Both the position numbers and the translations under genes were made by a program. From Chlorella sorokiniana (Eukaryota; Chlorophyta; Trebouxiophyceae; Chlorellales; Chlorellaceae): a stretch of 64,000 bases of DNA. The notes under the pieces are model-generated. The model was not told the origin of the DNA. It was given only the letters and a program-made list of their open reading frames with translations, and did no database searches. The DNA lies in assembly GCA_025917655.1 (NCBI GenBank), contig CP084611.1, forward strand, positions 4,340,001 to 4,404,000, in the 5' to 3' direction. This document shows positions 33,653-44,747 of the stretch, in pieces. The number at the start of each line of letters is the position of its first letter. The first letter of the stretch is position 1.

Positions 33653-35388
33653 ATGGCGACGCGCGGAATGATGTCGGGTAAGTGTTATGGCATCGAGGCC
33701 CCCACTTGAAACGCAGACCGCCCCGGAGCGACGCTCACTTTGGTCTCCCGCGTGTTATTGCAGAGAACAACTTCGTCAGTAAGAGCACGCTCCTGAACTG
33801 GATCAACGGGGCCCTGCAGCTGCGGCTGGAGCGCGTGGAGGACGTGAGTGGGGGCCGCCAGCGGCGGCTGTCGTCGGCTGCCGCTTCTCCCTGCATGCAC
33901 GGCGGCGTGCTGCTGATCATTCATTCGTAGCAGTTGTGGGGCGCTTGCAGCGACCCTGAAAGGATGGCGTGTGTGCGACCCGGCCAGTCAAGATTGATAA
34001 TGTGTTGCATGCTTGGCTGGGTTTGCGCCCCTGCTGCCGTGCAGACGTGCAACGGCGCGGTTGCGTGCCAGCTCATGGATGCGCTGCACCCTGACGTGAT
34101 CAGCATGTCCAAGGTGGATTGGAACCTGAAGAATGAGTATGAGTTTGTGCGCAACTACAAGGAGCTGCAGAAGGCGTTCACCGCGGTGGGGATTGAAAAG
34201 GTGGGTGCCCTCCTCATCGGCTGGGGCCCTCGCCACCGGTGGGCACAATGAGCGCGATGGGCTGGCAAGCAGTCAGGGAAGTTTTGTTGCCGCCATCCTA
34301 AACTGACAAGCGTTGATGGCAGCCTGTTAACCGCCTACTCTTGCCGCGCCCACCCCGCCCGCAGGCCTTCAACCCCAGCGCCCTCAGCAAGGGCAAGTTG
34401 CAGGACAACCAGGAGTTCATGCAATGGTTCTACGGCTACTGGCAGCAGATCACGGGCGGGCTGCCCGTCGACGACTACGACGCGGTCGCCCGCCGCCAGA
34501 CGTGCCGCACCGGCGACTGCAAGAAGGTGCGGGCCTCGGGGCAGCCGCGCATGCTGGCTGGGGATTCAAGGGCCGGCGAGCTGTGCGAGGCGTTGGGCGA
34601 GCGCGCCTCTCCTGTTGCGGCCCCTGCAGTTTTCTCTGGCGTCCTCCGCAGCGCCAGGCTCCACCATCCCGGCGGTGCGCCGCGGCCCTGCACCTGTCGC
34701 ACCCCGCTCCGGCCCCGCGGGCAGCAAGGTGCCGCTGCGGGGCGGCATGGGCAAGTCCATGTCGGGCTCGGGGGCGGCGAGCCGCGCCAGCAGCGCGTCG
34801 CTAGAGCAGGTGGAGGCGGCGCAGCAAGAGGCAGACGTGCTGCGTGAGCAGGTGAGCACCCCTCCGCCCTGCTGTTGCATCCGTTCTTGAGGTTGCCGCC
34901 CCGTGCTTGCCCTGCCGCGCATGAGCCGCCGCTTGAGCTGCACATGGGGCTCAGCATCTCATGGGGCTTGCTCCTCCCCTGCTGCCGCAGAACACTGAGC
35001 TGAAGCTGAAGGTGGAGACTGCGGAGCGCGAGCGCGACTTCTACTTTGAGAAGCTGCGCGACATCGAGATCCTGTGCCAGGCGCCGGAGCTGCAGGAGAT
35101 CCCTGCCGTCCGCATCGTGGAGCGCATCCTGTACGCCGCCGACTCGGGTGAGCGGGGCAGTGCCAGAAGAGCAGGCTGAGGCTGAGGCGTGGGTGCGCCG
35201 TGCGAGCTGCCTTGGCAGCCAACGCCTGGACCAGCGGTCGCCACCTGTTGCGCTCGCTGACCTCACTGTGATCTTTGCATTCCGCAACCTTGCCTGGTGC
35301 AGCGGAGGCCAAGGAGGCCATGGCGGAGGCGCATCAGGTGTATGGGGCCACGTTTGAGCAGCCGGCGGCAGAGGTGGCCGCGGAGTGA
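33653..35388 (+). CDS. EB1: EB1 (MAPRE family) microtubule plus-end-tracking protein
   Basis: EB1 binds growing microtubule plus ends and recruits other tip proteins. All exons can be set with matching phases: 33653-33677, 33764-33843, 34045-34200, 34365-34526, 34630-34851, 34991-35147 and 35303-35388, giving 295 residues, a normal EB1 length. The calponin-homology domain covers residues 1 to about 135: NFVSKSTLLNWINGALQL, CQLMDALHPDVISMSKVDW, NEYEFVRNYKELQKAF, KLQDNQEFMQWFYGYW. A Ser/Arg/Gly/Pro-rich linker follows (PAVRRGPAPVAPRSG). The dimerising coiled coil starts near LEQVEAAQQEADVLREQ and runs into ERERDFYFEKLRDIEILCQ, the EB-homology core. The protein ends PAAEVAAE, so the EEY/F tail that binds CAP-Gly proteins in animals and fungi is absent. 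Confidence 0.96.
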
Positions 35389-35793
35389 GCAGTCACGGTC
35401 TGCTTGGCAGACAAATTGACAGGAACGTCTGCCGTTTCTTTCCATTGAGATCATATGTGCTTAGAATGAACTCAGGCCGGCTTAGGAAAACCCACTGTGC
35501 CATGACTCCCTGCATTTATTTTCTGGCGCCCTGGCATGTTTCACGGGGATGTACCTGAGTGCTGTATGCGCTGAATGTGGCAGGGCATTTTGCTGTACTA
35601 CACAATGCTCCTGTGATTATGATAGCATTGCTCTGAGACTGTCAGCACGGATGAATTCCAAGGCCGGCTGTGGGTTGGGTGGAGGTGCTGCGACGCTGTG
35701 CCAGTGCGCTGGGCCCATGTGTTGCAAGAGTACGGTGTCCTTCCCGAAGGCGAGATACAGCGACTAGCATCGTCGCTGCTGTTTTACAACGCC
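35389..35793. other. Intergenic: EB1 3' flank and deaminase 5' region
   Basis: About 400 bases with no supported gene. Comparatively AT-rich stretches near 35400-35520 and 35590-35640 may hold the EB1 3' UTR and the deaminase promoter. Confidence 0.45.
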
Positions 35794-38700
35794 ATGGCAG
35801 AAGCAAGGGGGGCGAGAAACGACCAGTTAAAGAGGGCACAACCCTTTTCAAGGGCGCAACGGTCGTTGCTACCTTCTCGGAGCAAGGCGACGTCAAGGAT
35901 GCCTCGATAGTCGTGGATGGCAATGTGATCAAGTGGGTTGGGCCCACCAGCGAGCTGCCGCCCGAGTACCAAAACCCTGTTGCGGTGAGCTTGGAGCTGC
36001 CAAGATGGATTTGGCATTGGGTTCCTGGCCGTGTCACACCACAGGAATGCGCCGAGCATCCGGGCTCCTCAGCCCTTGACGCAGGCTGCTTGCGGCTGCG
36101 TTCGCGGGGCAACCTGCCCCACCCTTTGCCGTTTTGCTGCCGCAGGTGGTGGACTGCAGCGACTTGGTGGTCATTCCTGGCATGGTCAACACACACCACC
36201 ACATGTGAGGCCCGCGTTTCTGTCAACCAGCAGCAATTTAGTGGCCTGTGCCCTTCCTGGCGGCACAGGCCCCCCCCCCCCCCGCCTCTCGACCACCTCT
36301 GCCCTCCCAGGTGCAGGTACCAGAGCCTGACCCGCTGCGTCGCCCAGGTGGGGCCAGCTGGCTCGTCAGCAACCGTGAATTCCCTGAGCTGGTCTGCCAT
36401 GCCTGCAGTCGCCTTTCCGCTGCTGCTGGCCTCCTGCTGCCACTCACACCAGCACCCCACACCGACGCACTCGAACCGGCGGCCGCCTCGCCGCCACAGG
36501 ACTCCCCCTCTTCAACTGGCTGACCTCGTTGTATCCGGCCTGGGCCACCATGACCGGGCGGGACGTGTACCTCGCCGCCAAGCTGGCCATGGCCGAGCTG
36601 CTCCTCTCCGGCTGCACCTGCTCGTCGGGTGGGTGGTTGCCGTGCGGGCGGGTGGGTGGGTGGGTGGGTGGGTGTGCGCTGGGGGCGTGCGACACCTGGC
36701 GCCGCGGGCCTGCCAGAGGAGGGAGGTGCAGCGCAGCAGGGACGCTGCTCCTCCCTCGCATCCGCACGCTGCAGGCTGCACGCATTGCTGGCAGGGCTTC
36801 CGGCCGCCGACGACCGCCCGCGTGCCGACCGCCTCCCGTCCCGCAGACCACCTGTACATCTACCCCAACGACGTGGCCCTGGACGACACCATCCGCGCCG
36901 CACGGGAGCTGGGCATGCGCTTCCACCCCACCCGCGGAATCATGACGCTGGGCAAGAGCAAGGGTGCGTGTTGTTGGCCTGAAACGGGGCAGCCTGGCAG
37001 GGGGCCTGAGCTGGCCAGCAGTCTTCAGCGGGCGGATTCTTCTGGAGGAGGGGGAAGGAGCGGGGGGACCTTGCAGGGGGAGGAGGGCTCTTTGACTTGG
37101 AACCGCAAGGCGGCCCGGCAGTAATGCCCCGCCGCCAGCCTTCCTCCGTCCTCGCCACCAACGCGCAGGTGGGCTGCCCCCTGACAACGTGGTGGAGGAA
37201 ACAGACAGCGCTCTGGCGGACGCCAGGCGCCTCATTGAGCAGTACCATGACCCCGAGAGGTGAGGCGGACCAACAGCAGAGGCTCTCCCCCTTTTCAGTG
37301 TTGATTTAGCGGTGAAGGGAACCAGATGTGCTTGGTTTTGCTTGACCATCCAGGAACCCTCCCCCATCACACCCCACCACACCCACGCCCCCACCCTGCG
37401 CACCTTCACACCCACAGACACACATGCATTGGCTCTGCAGATACTCCATGCTGCGGATCGGCATCGCGCCCTGCTCCCCCTTCAGCGTCACCAACGACAT
37501 GGAGGGGGTGAGCTCTCTCTGCTCCCGCTTGGCTCCCCTGCCCTCGCCTCCTTTCTACTGCCCCCCATCCTGCCGCCTTCAGCCCCCGGGTCCTGGCCTT
37601 GCCGGCCTGCCCCACAACCTGCAGCCGCCAAGCTGGCACGCCAGTACCCAGCGGTACGGCTGCACACCCACCTGGCCGAGAACCAGCAGGACATTGACTA
37701 TTCGGAGAAGACCTACGGCTGCCGCCCGGGCAAATACCTGCAGTGAGCGCCGTGCGCTGGCTGGGTGCCTGCTGCTCTGCTGCACAGCTCGTGGCTGGAT
37801 GCCGCAATGGCCCCACATCTCAACCTCACGTTGGGGCTGCACTGCGGCCAGGACCCCAGCTGCCGTTGCTCCCAAGCCTTTGCTGCCGCCGACCACCTCG
37901 CCCTGACCTGACGGACTTCACTCCTCACCTGCCTGCAAGGCAGGCAGGTGGGCTGGGACAGGGACGACTGCTGGTTTGCGCACTGTGTGATGCTGGACGA
38001 CGGCGAGCAGAAGCAGTTTGCAGAGTGTGGGCTGGGCGTCGCCCACTGCCCCTCCTCCAACACCCGCCTCGCATCAGGTGCGTGCCCCCGCCACGGCAGC
38101 TGCTTGCTGCCGACCCCCTGCCCTAGTCCAGCTCAAGCTTCCCATTCTGCTGCGCCGCCAGGGGCCCAGGCATGTGCCAAAAACCCTGCCCTCCCCTCCC
38201 ACAACGCTGCTGCTGCTGCTGCTGGCAGGCATCGCCCCCGTGCGCGCGATGCGGGACGCGGGCGTGAACGTGGGGCTGGGCGTGGACGGCTGCGCCTCCA
38301 ACGACTCCGGCAGCCTGCTGGAGCAGGCCCGCTGGGCCATGCTGCTGCAGCGGGGAGCGCTGCGTGAGCCGCCGCCGGCTGGTTGCGTGAGCCGCTGCTG
38401 CTGACTGCTGAGCTCGTGCGGGGGAATCGTCCCTTCCGCAAGTGTGGCCGTGCGCCCGCAGCCTCCCCACCATGCTGGTCTCTTTGTCGGGTGCAGGCGA
38501 CGTGAGGGGCATGCGGGTGCGGGAGGCCCTTGAAATTGCCATCCTGGGAGGGGCGGGCAACCTGGGCCGCGACGACGTTGGCCGCCTGGCGCCCGGCTAC
38601 GCCGCCGACTTTGTGGCGTGGAAGGTGGGGCGAGCGCAAGCTTGCTTAAGCGGCTGGGCTGGGGCCGGCGGTGGCCCTGGTGGCTGGGAGGGAGGAGCGG

Positions 38701-39290
38701 TGGGCATGAGAGGAATTTGCGAGTGAGAGGGCCGTCAGGGCAGCAGGTCCTACGTGGCAAGGCGTGTCCTGGCCTGCGCGCTCGATGTGCGACCTCCCAG
38801 CCCCTGTTTGCCGCCGGCGGCGGCTGCCCTCCCGCTGCAGCTGTCCAGCAACGTGTCCCTGGCAGGGGGCTGGGCGACCCGGTGGCGGCGCTGGTGCTGT
38901 GCACGCCGGGCGCTGTGGACCTCAGCGTGGTCAACGGCGAGGTGGTGGTCAGCGGCGGCCAGCTGCAGACCTGCGACCTGCAGGTGGGCTGCCCTGGCGG
39001 CTCGCGGAGCGCTCCAGCAAGCAGGCGCTTCTTGAGACGGCAGCTGCGCCGCTTTCAGGGGCCAATCAAGGGGGATGCTGTGGGGCAGGAGCGGGGCATC
39101 TGGTTTGAGATATGCCATGGCAGGGCATCATCAGGCGCAGAATCTGTGAGCACGGGTCCGCTTAATGCCATGGCAGCAAATGGCAAGCGACAATGCGCCC
39201 GCGTGTGCCAACACCCTGCAGGCGCTCCTTAAAGAGTTCAACGAGGCGTCCGCGCGCGTATGCTCCGCCGTAGGCTCGCCCGACCTGTGA
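35794..39290 (+). CDS. 8-oxoguanine deaminase-type amidohydrolase
   Basis: The protein matches bacterial amidohydrolases of the 8-oxoguanine deaminase / AtzB-TrzN group, zinc enzymes that hydrolytically deaminate purine- or triazine-like rings. The start at 35794 (MAEARG) is in frame only if the six-G run 35807-35812 has one more G; the frame then gives [20 protein letters not shown]. Metal-site motifs appear in order: MVNTHHHM (HxH, about 36184), LRLHTHLAE-like [10 protein letters not shown] (37660), [14 protein letters not shown] (37970) and [12 protein letters not shown] (38277). Other family blocks are [21 protein letters not shown] (36512), [27 protein letters not shown] (36847), [30 protein letters not shown] (37462), [16 protein letters not shown] (38041) and [21 protein letters not shown] (38562). 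The stop is 39288-39290. No signal or transit peptide is evident. The next gene is a purine permease, which supports a role in purine use. Confidence 0.88.
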
Positions 39291-40054
39291 TGGCGGCCTG
39301 CAGGGTGCCTGGCGCAAGCAGGCGGCGCCGGCGGCTAGCGCTGCTCCAGCGATTTGATGCCGACCACATTGCTGACTCCCAAACAACCTGTGCATTTTCA
39401 TTCATCTGTGAATTTGTAGTCAGCAGTCAGCCTCGCCGTACATTGGCAAGTCAGTTGAGCGTGGGCACGGCTTGGGCGGGAAGGGCTGGCGGTCCCAGCG
39501 GCGGCATCGTGGCCTTGTGTACTGCCCCCATTAGGACGGGCCACGTGCCTGCACCCCACCACAACGACGCCTCGCAGCCAATTACTTCGCGTATTCGTGA
39601 TCTTAATCCCCTTCTACCAATCTCCACGACCTCCGTAGATTTGGGCAGCTGCACGTGGACCTCGAATCCGAGTCAGATTAGAAACCCCTCACTTGGGACC
39701 ATCCCTCCTGCTGGTGCCTATTGTTTCGGCGGCTTTTGGCTGCATCCCCGCCGGTTCCAGTCGATATCACACTCGTCTGTCAACAGGAGAGCAGGTGCTC
39801 GTTAGGGTTGCGGGTTTCTCCTCCTGGGTTGCCGGTGTGCACTTGGACCCGGGTTTTCTTGATTGTTAGCGTCAAAAGGCGTGTCCTGCGCTGCAAGCTC
39901 GAACTGAACCCAGGGCATACCCTAGATGCGAGGGTTCCGTCGGAACCTCAACCCCTTGCTGTGTGCACTGTAAATTCATAGCAATGCTCAGTCTTGCGAC
40001 GGCGCGCGGACTAACCCGCTCTGCTCCGGCCACCTTAGACTGCAGCCCGCCGCC
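39291..40054. other. Intergenic: deaminase 3' flank and permease 5' region
   Basis: The 760 bases between two co-oriented purine genes are less GC-rich than the exons and hold no supported gene. A TGTAA at 39969-39973 is a possible late polyadenylation site of the deaminase. The rest should hold the permease promoter and 5' UTR. Confidence 0.45.
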
Positions 40055-43000
40055 ATGTCGCTGGACGGCTCTGACCACTTGGAGGAGATGAAGAAGGGGG
40101 ACGCCCCAGTGAAGAAGGACCTCAAGTACTGGACCGTGGGGATTATGACTGGAAGTACCTGTGCACGCCCCAGGTGACTTGCCCGAGCCCCGCAGGTTAA
40201 AACTACGCCGCCAGCTCCGCAGCCGCCAGCACCTGGCAGCAGTGCCGATGTTGGCGTGGGGGCGGCGCTGTGCCTTGGGTCCAGGCAACACGCCAGCCCC
40301 GCTGCATCCTCAGCCCAAGGCATCGTGCGTCTGCTGCCCGCTGCCAGCCACACACTGTCCTCCTGGCCTCTCTTGCAGTGGCCCTGGTGCCGGGCAACAC
40401 CCGCCGCGCCCCGCCCCAGTTCTTTGGCAAGGACTCCTGGCTGGGCATCCTCACCGCGACGGTCATGGGCCTGCAGCACGCCATGGCCATGCTTGCTGGC
40501 CTGACCACCGTGCCCTACCTCATTGGCAACAACGCCATCACGGTGGGCCCCGGGCGCCGCCCACCTCGCGTTGCCCTGGCCCCTAATTACCACCAGTACG
40601 GTGGCCCCTTTGCCCAGCCCCGCTGCATGCTGTCCTGAGGCTGAAACGCGGCGCTGCCCCTGCCCGCCTGCTTGCAGTATGCTCAACAGGAGGGTGCCAG
40701 CATGACCCTGGATGAAGCCATCGCGACCCAGCAGTGTGAGTAGCGCCTGCTTGCAGCTGCCAGCTGGGCAGCGGTGGCGCCCTGCCGCGTTGCGCTGCAC
40801 AGATCCCGATTCACCCAACATCTGCAGCTGCCCAGTTTGCGTGGTCTGGCTGTCGTCCTTTCGTACCTGTAACAGGCAGAGTTCTGGTTGGTCCGATCTG
40901 CAAGCAGTGTCCTGTTGCAGCAACCACAGGTTGCCGCGACCTCCACCACCCGTCGCCCTCCACAACTTGCCATCACCCCGTCCCTGTCCCTGCAGATCTC
41001 ATCTCCGCGGGCCTCATCATCTGCGGCATCATGACCATGGTCCAAGTGACGGGCATCCCGCTGCCCTACAAGCGCCAAGTGGGCGCCGGCATCCTGTCGG
41101 TCATGGGCATCTCCTTCACCACCTTCTCTCCCGCCAACTCGACCATAGCGAGTGAGCGGCGGACGCAACACGCAGACCCGCCGCTGCACATGCGCACCGA
41201 CGGCGGGGCCTGGCGTCTCTTGCAGCGGCTGATCGCAGCAGCGCCGCAACGCTGCCCCCTCGCTCTGCTCTGGCATTGCTGGACCGGCGTTGCTGAACCG
41301 CCACCCCGCACTCATCTGTGCAGACCTGCTGGCCGACGGCGACTCCTTCAATGAAGCGTACGGCAAGATTCTCGGCACTGCCGCTGTCTGCGCCGTCATC
41401 CCCATCCTCATCTCCTTCTTGCCCCACCGCGCCATCCAGAAGGTGCGGCGGGACCGGCACGCACGCTTTGCGCTCGTTGGTCAGCCGGGCTGGCCACCGT
41501 CACCAGCAGAGCCCTGGCCCGCCCCACCCCTCTCCTGGTGATGGCCACAATAATTTCATGCGCTTTGTTGCAGATCTTCCCCCGGTCGTGTGTGGCGTCA
41601 CCATCATGCTGATCGGCATCAACCTGTGCGGCGTGGGCATCAAGGCCTGGGGCGGCGGCGCCTTCTGCGCAGACAACTACCAGGGGCTGCAGATCCCTGC
41701 CGCCGGCGGCGCCTGCTACACCCTCAACACCACCACCAACGCCTACGACCCCATCTTCAACCCCAAGACCGGCGACACCTCCACCTGCTACATCGTGAGC
41801 GCTGCAGCTGGGGGGGGCACCCTTGCGCCTGCACCCTGGTCACCCCCTCTGCTTCCCTGCCTAACGCACAGGTCACCCCCTTTCCCCTCCCCCTCCCACC
41901 CCCTTCAGAACGTGCCCATCACGTGCTGTAAGTAGTCTGGATGGTTTAGACGAAGTTGCTTTCGTGCCTTGACGACACGGGGTTGGGTGTGCATCACCAA
42001 CCTTCCCCGTTGCTCCGACCTGCTCATGTGCAGCTGGCAACGGCGATGTGAAGCTGCCCTTTGGTTCCGCCGCCTACATCGGCCTCGGCTTTGCCGTCTT
42101 CTCCATGATCCTCATCCTAGAGCTCTTCGGCTCCCCCTTCCTGCGCAACGTGGAGGTGGTGGTGGCCCTGCTGGTGAGCCCCCCAAGCGCTCGGGCTGGG
42201 GGCAGGGACTGGCGGGGTTGGGGCGAGCCCGCCAGCCTCACCCAACTGGTGCTGCGGATCGCTGTGCTGGAGCATCCCCGGTTGCTTGTTTACAACAGTT
42301 TTGTCCTGGGCGCAGATTGGCTACATGATTGCTGGCATTGCCACCTATGACGGCAAGAGGGTGAGCGGCACGTCTCCGCCGTCAGCAAGCGTGGATGGTG
42401 ATTGGCCGTGCCAGTTGCCGCCTCATTCTCGTGCCTGCGTGCCTGCCTGCAGTTTGTGACGGGCAGCAAGATCTCCGCCGCCCCCGCCATCACCTTCCTG
42501 TGGGTGAAAACGTTCCCCCTGAAAGTCTACGCGCCCCTCATCCTGCCCATGTGCATCGTGAGTGCCTGCGTCGTGCTGGCTGGGCTGGCCGTGCGTTGCC
42601 ATCTCTGGCCCGCAGCCTGCGCAGCCAGCTGATGCCCGGCGTGGCACCTGCCACACAGGCCCCCGCTGCCGCCGCCAGCAAACCAGGCCCCGCTGCCCCC
42701 CGCCTCCCAGGTGTTCACCATCACCTCAATCGAGACCGTGGGGGACACCGCCGCCACCGAGGAGGCCTCCTTCCTCTCCACCACGGGCCCCTCCCACGAG
42801 CGCCGCATCCGCGGCGCGCTGCTCAACGACGGCATCGGCGGCGTCTTCTCCGCCCTGGCCACCTCCCTGCCCCTCACCACCTTTGCCCAGAACAACGGCG
42901 TCATCTCGCTCACCGCGGTGGCGTCGCGGCAGGCCGGCTGGGCCTGCGCCGTCTGGCTCTTTGTGCTGGGCGTGATTGCCAAGTTTGCCGCCGTCATCAC

Positions 43001-43986
43001 CACCATCCCCGACTGCGTGTTTGGCGGCATGACCACCTTCCTCTTTGCCAACGTCATCTCCTCGGGCATCAAGATTGTTGTGGGTGAGCGGCCGAGCGCC
43101 TGACGCGCCCCTCATGGGCAGCAGAGCGGGCTGTGCGGGGGCCGGCAGGCTGTTGGGGGCAGGGCTGGGCAGGTTTGCAGTCGCAAATCGCCCCCCCCCC
43201 CACCCCCCCCCCACCCCCACCCCACCCTACCCACCCACCCACCCCCCACCCCCACACACCCTGCAGGCGACCGCCTGACCCGCCGCAACCGCGTGATCCT
43301 GGCCTTCTCGCTGGCGCTGGGCGTGGGCGTGTCGCTGGTGCCTCAGTGGGCCGCCAACGCGCTGTGGCCGTGCACCGGGTGCAGCGAGGGGGTGCACGGC
43401 CTGCGCGACGCCCTCATCATCGTGCTGGAGGAGGGCTTCTGCATCGGAGCCCTCATCGCCATCTTCCTCAACCTGGTGCTGCCCATGGAGACGCCCATGG
43501 TGCGCCCCGCCGCTGCTGCCGCCCCGCCGCTTGCTGCTGAGGCTTCAGCCCCGGCACCCTGCCTCAGCCCGACGCAAAGGCGCCCACAGGCTGGTTGGAG
43601 GAACGGGCACCCACCCCTGCCCTGGGTCCCTGCACCCCTTGCCTGCCCCCCAACCCTACCCCACCCACTCTCCCCACCCCGTCGGGTGTCGCTTGCGCAG
43701 ATTGTGCCCGCCCCCACCACCAAGGGCCTGCCCATCAACCAGGAGCCCTCGTTCATCCGCCGCGACGACGACATGGACGCGCCCTCCCAGGTGGGGGCGG
43801 CTGCGAAACCTGGGGCCCACATGCTGGGCTGCAAGCGCGCCAGCGCTGGCCTCTGTGCAGTGCCAGCAATGTGTCAAACCAGCCCGTGTGTACTGCCTGT
43901 GTGTACCGCAGGAGCCCACCATGAAGTACGACGCCGCCGGGGACAAGAGCAACGACGGCGCCCCCACCGGCGCCATCATGGTCTGA
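40055..43986 (+). CDS. NAT/NCS2 nucleobase permease, fungal UapA-like
   Basis: The protein belongs to the nucleobase-ascorbate transporter family, which imports xanthine, uric acid or other purines with protons across the plasma membrane. The start at 40055 gives MSLDGSDHLEEMKKGD. The first exon needs one more G in 40138-40141 to read GDYDWKYLCTPQ. About fourteen exons follow with VALVPGNTRRAPPQFFGKD, LGILTATVMGLQHAMAMLAG (including the QH motif of helix 1), DLISAGLIICGIMTMVQ-type helix YLISAGLIICGIMT, RQVGAGILSVMGISFTTFS, IFPPVVCGVTIMLIGINLCG, FVTGSKISAAPAITFLWVKT, and ITSIETVGDTAATEEAS, the helix 8 region. The family signature QNNGVISLT starts at 42889, followed by FGGMTTFLFANVISSGIKI. The cytosolic tail ends at 43986. 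Spacing and wording match Aspergillus UapA/UapC rather than plant NATs. I infer a purine substrate, consistent with the deaminase upstream. Confidence 0.92.
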
Positions 43987-44747
43987 GCGGGTGTGGGGTC
44001 TGAGCGGCTGTGGGGTGTTGGGGCTCTGCAGCCACGCGGCACCCCCTCAGTTCCCCCTCCCCTGCTCTTTCTGTTGGACTGTCAGGCGTCACGAGTCCCT
44101 GACACGCACGGCATTGTGTGGACCCCGGCTGCGAGCCGGCAGCGAGGAAGTGGCATGCTCGGGGCCCCCACCTCTCAAACACTGTGACGCGCGGCAAACC
44201 GCCGCACATGCTCTCCGCCTGCAGTCCCCCGTCGCCGCGTGCGCAACACATGCACTGCAGACTTCCTTCCCTCCTCGTTCCCCTCCAACGTATTTTGCCT
44301 AGTATCAACTGGAGTCTGGCCTTTGAGCTGCCACGCGCCTGTTGTATCTATCCCATACTGCAATGGTTGACACTCCCTTGAAGCACCACCTGCACTCTTC
44401 ATTTTTTAGGTTTTCGGTAACGCGCCCCGCCCGGTGGTGGGGTTGGCCTGGGCCTCGGTCCCCTGCCCGGCTTGCCATCCCAGCATGTTGTGCATCGGTC
44501 GTTGAGACCATCCATTGAAATGATTAGACTCTCCCCCTGCCCTACCCCTTTTTCCCCGCTTCCTGCGGGTTTGTTGTATTGATAGATGTCACTTAATCCC
44601 CTCTGCCTGTCCTGCTGTGGCCTCCACGCAGTTGGGGCCCCACCAAACCCAACCTCTATGCACATCGTGCAAGAGGAAACTGCCTTCCTCGCTTCCCCCT
44701 GTCCACTCTTTTTCATTCTATATAGAGATGTGTAACTACTTGCGTAT
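43987..44747. other. Convergent intergenic stretch
   Basis: The stretch lies between the 3' ends of the permease (+) and the sulfotransferase (-). A plus-strand TGTAA near 44731 could end a long permease 3' UTR. No gene is supported. Confidence 0.5.
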
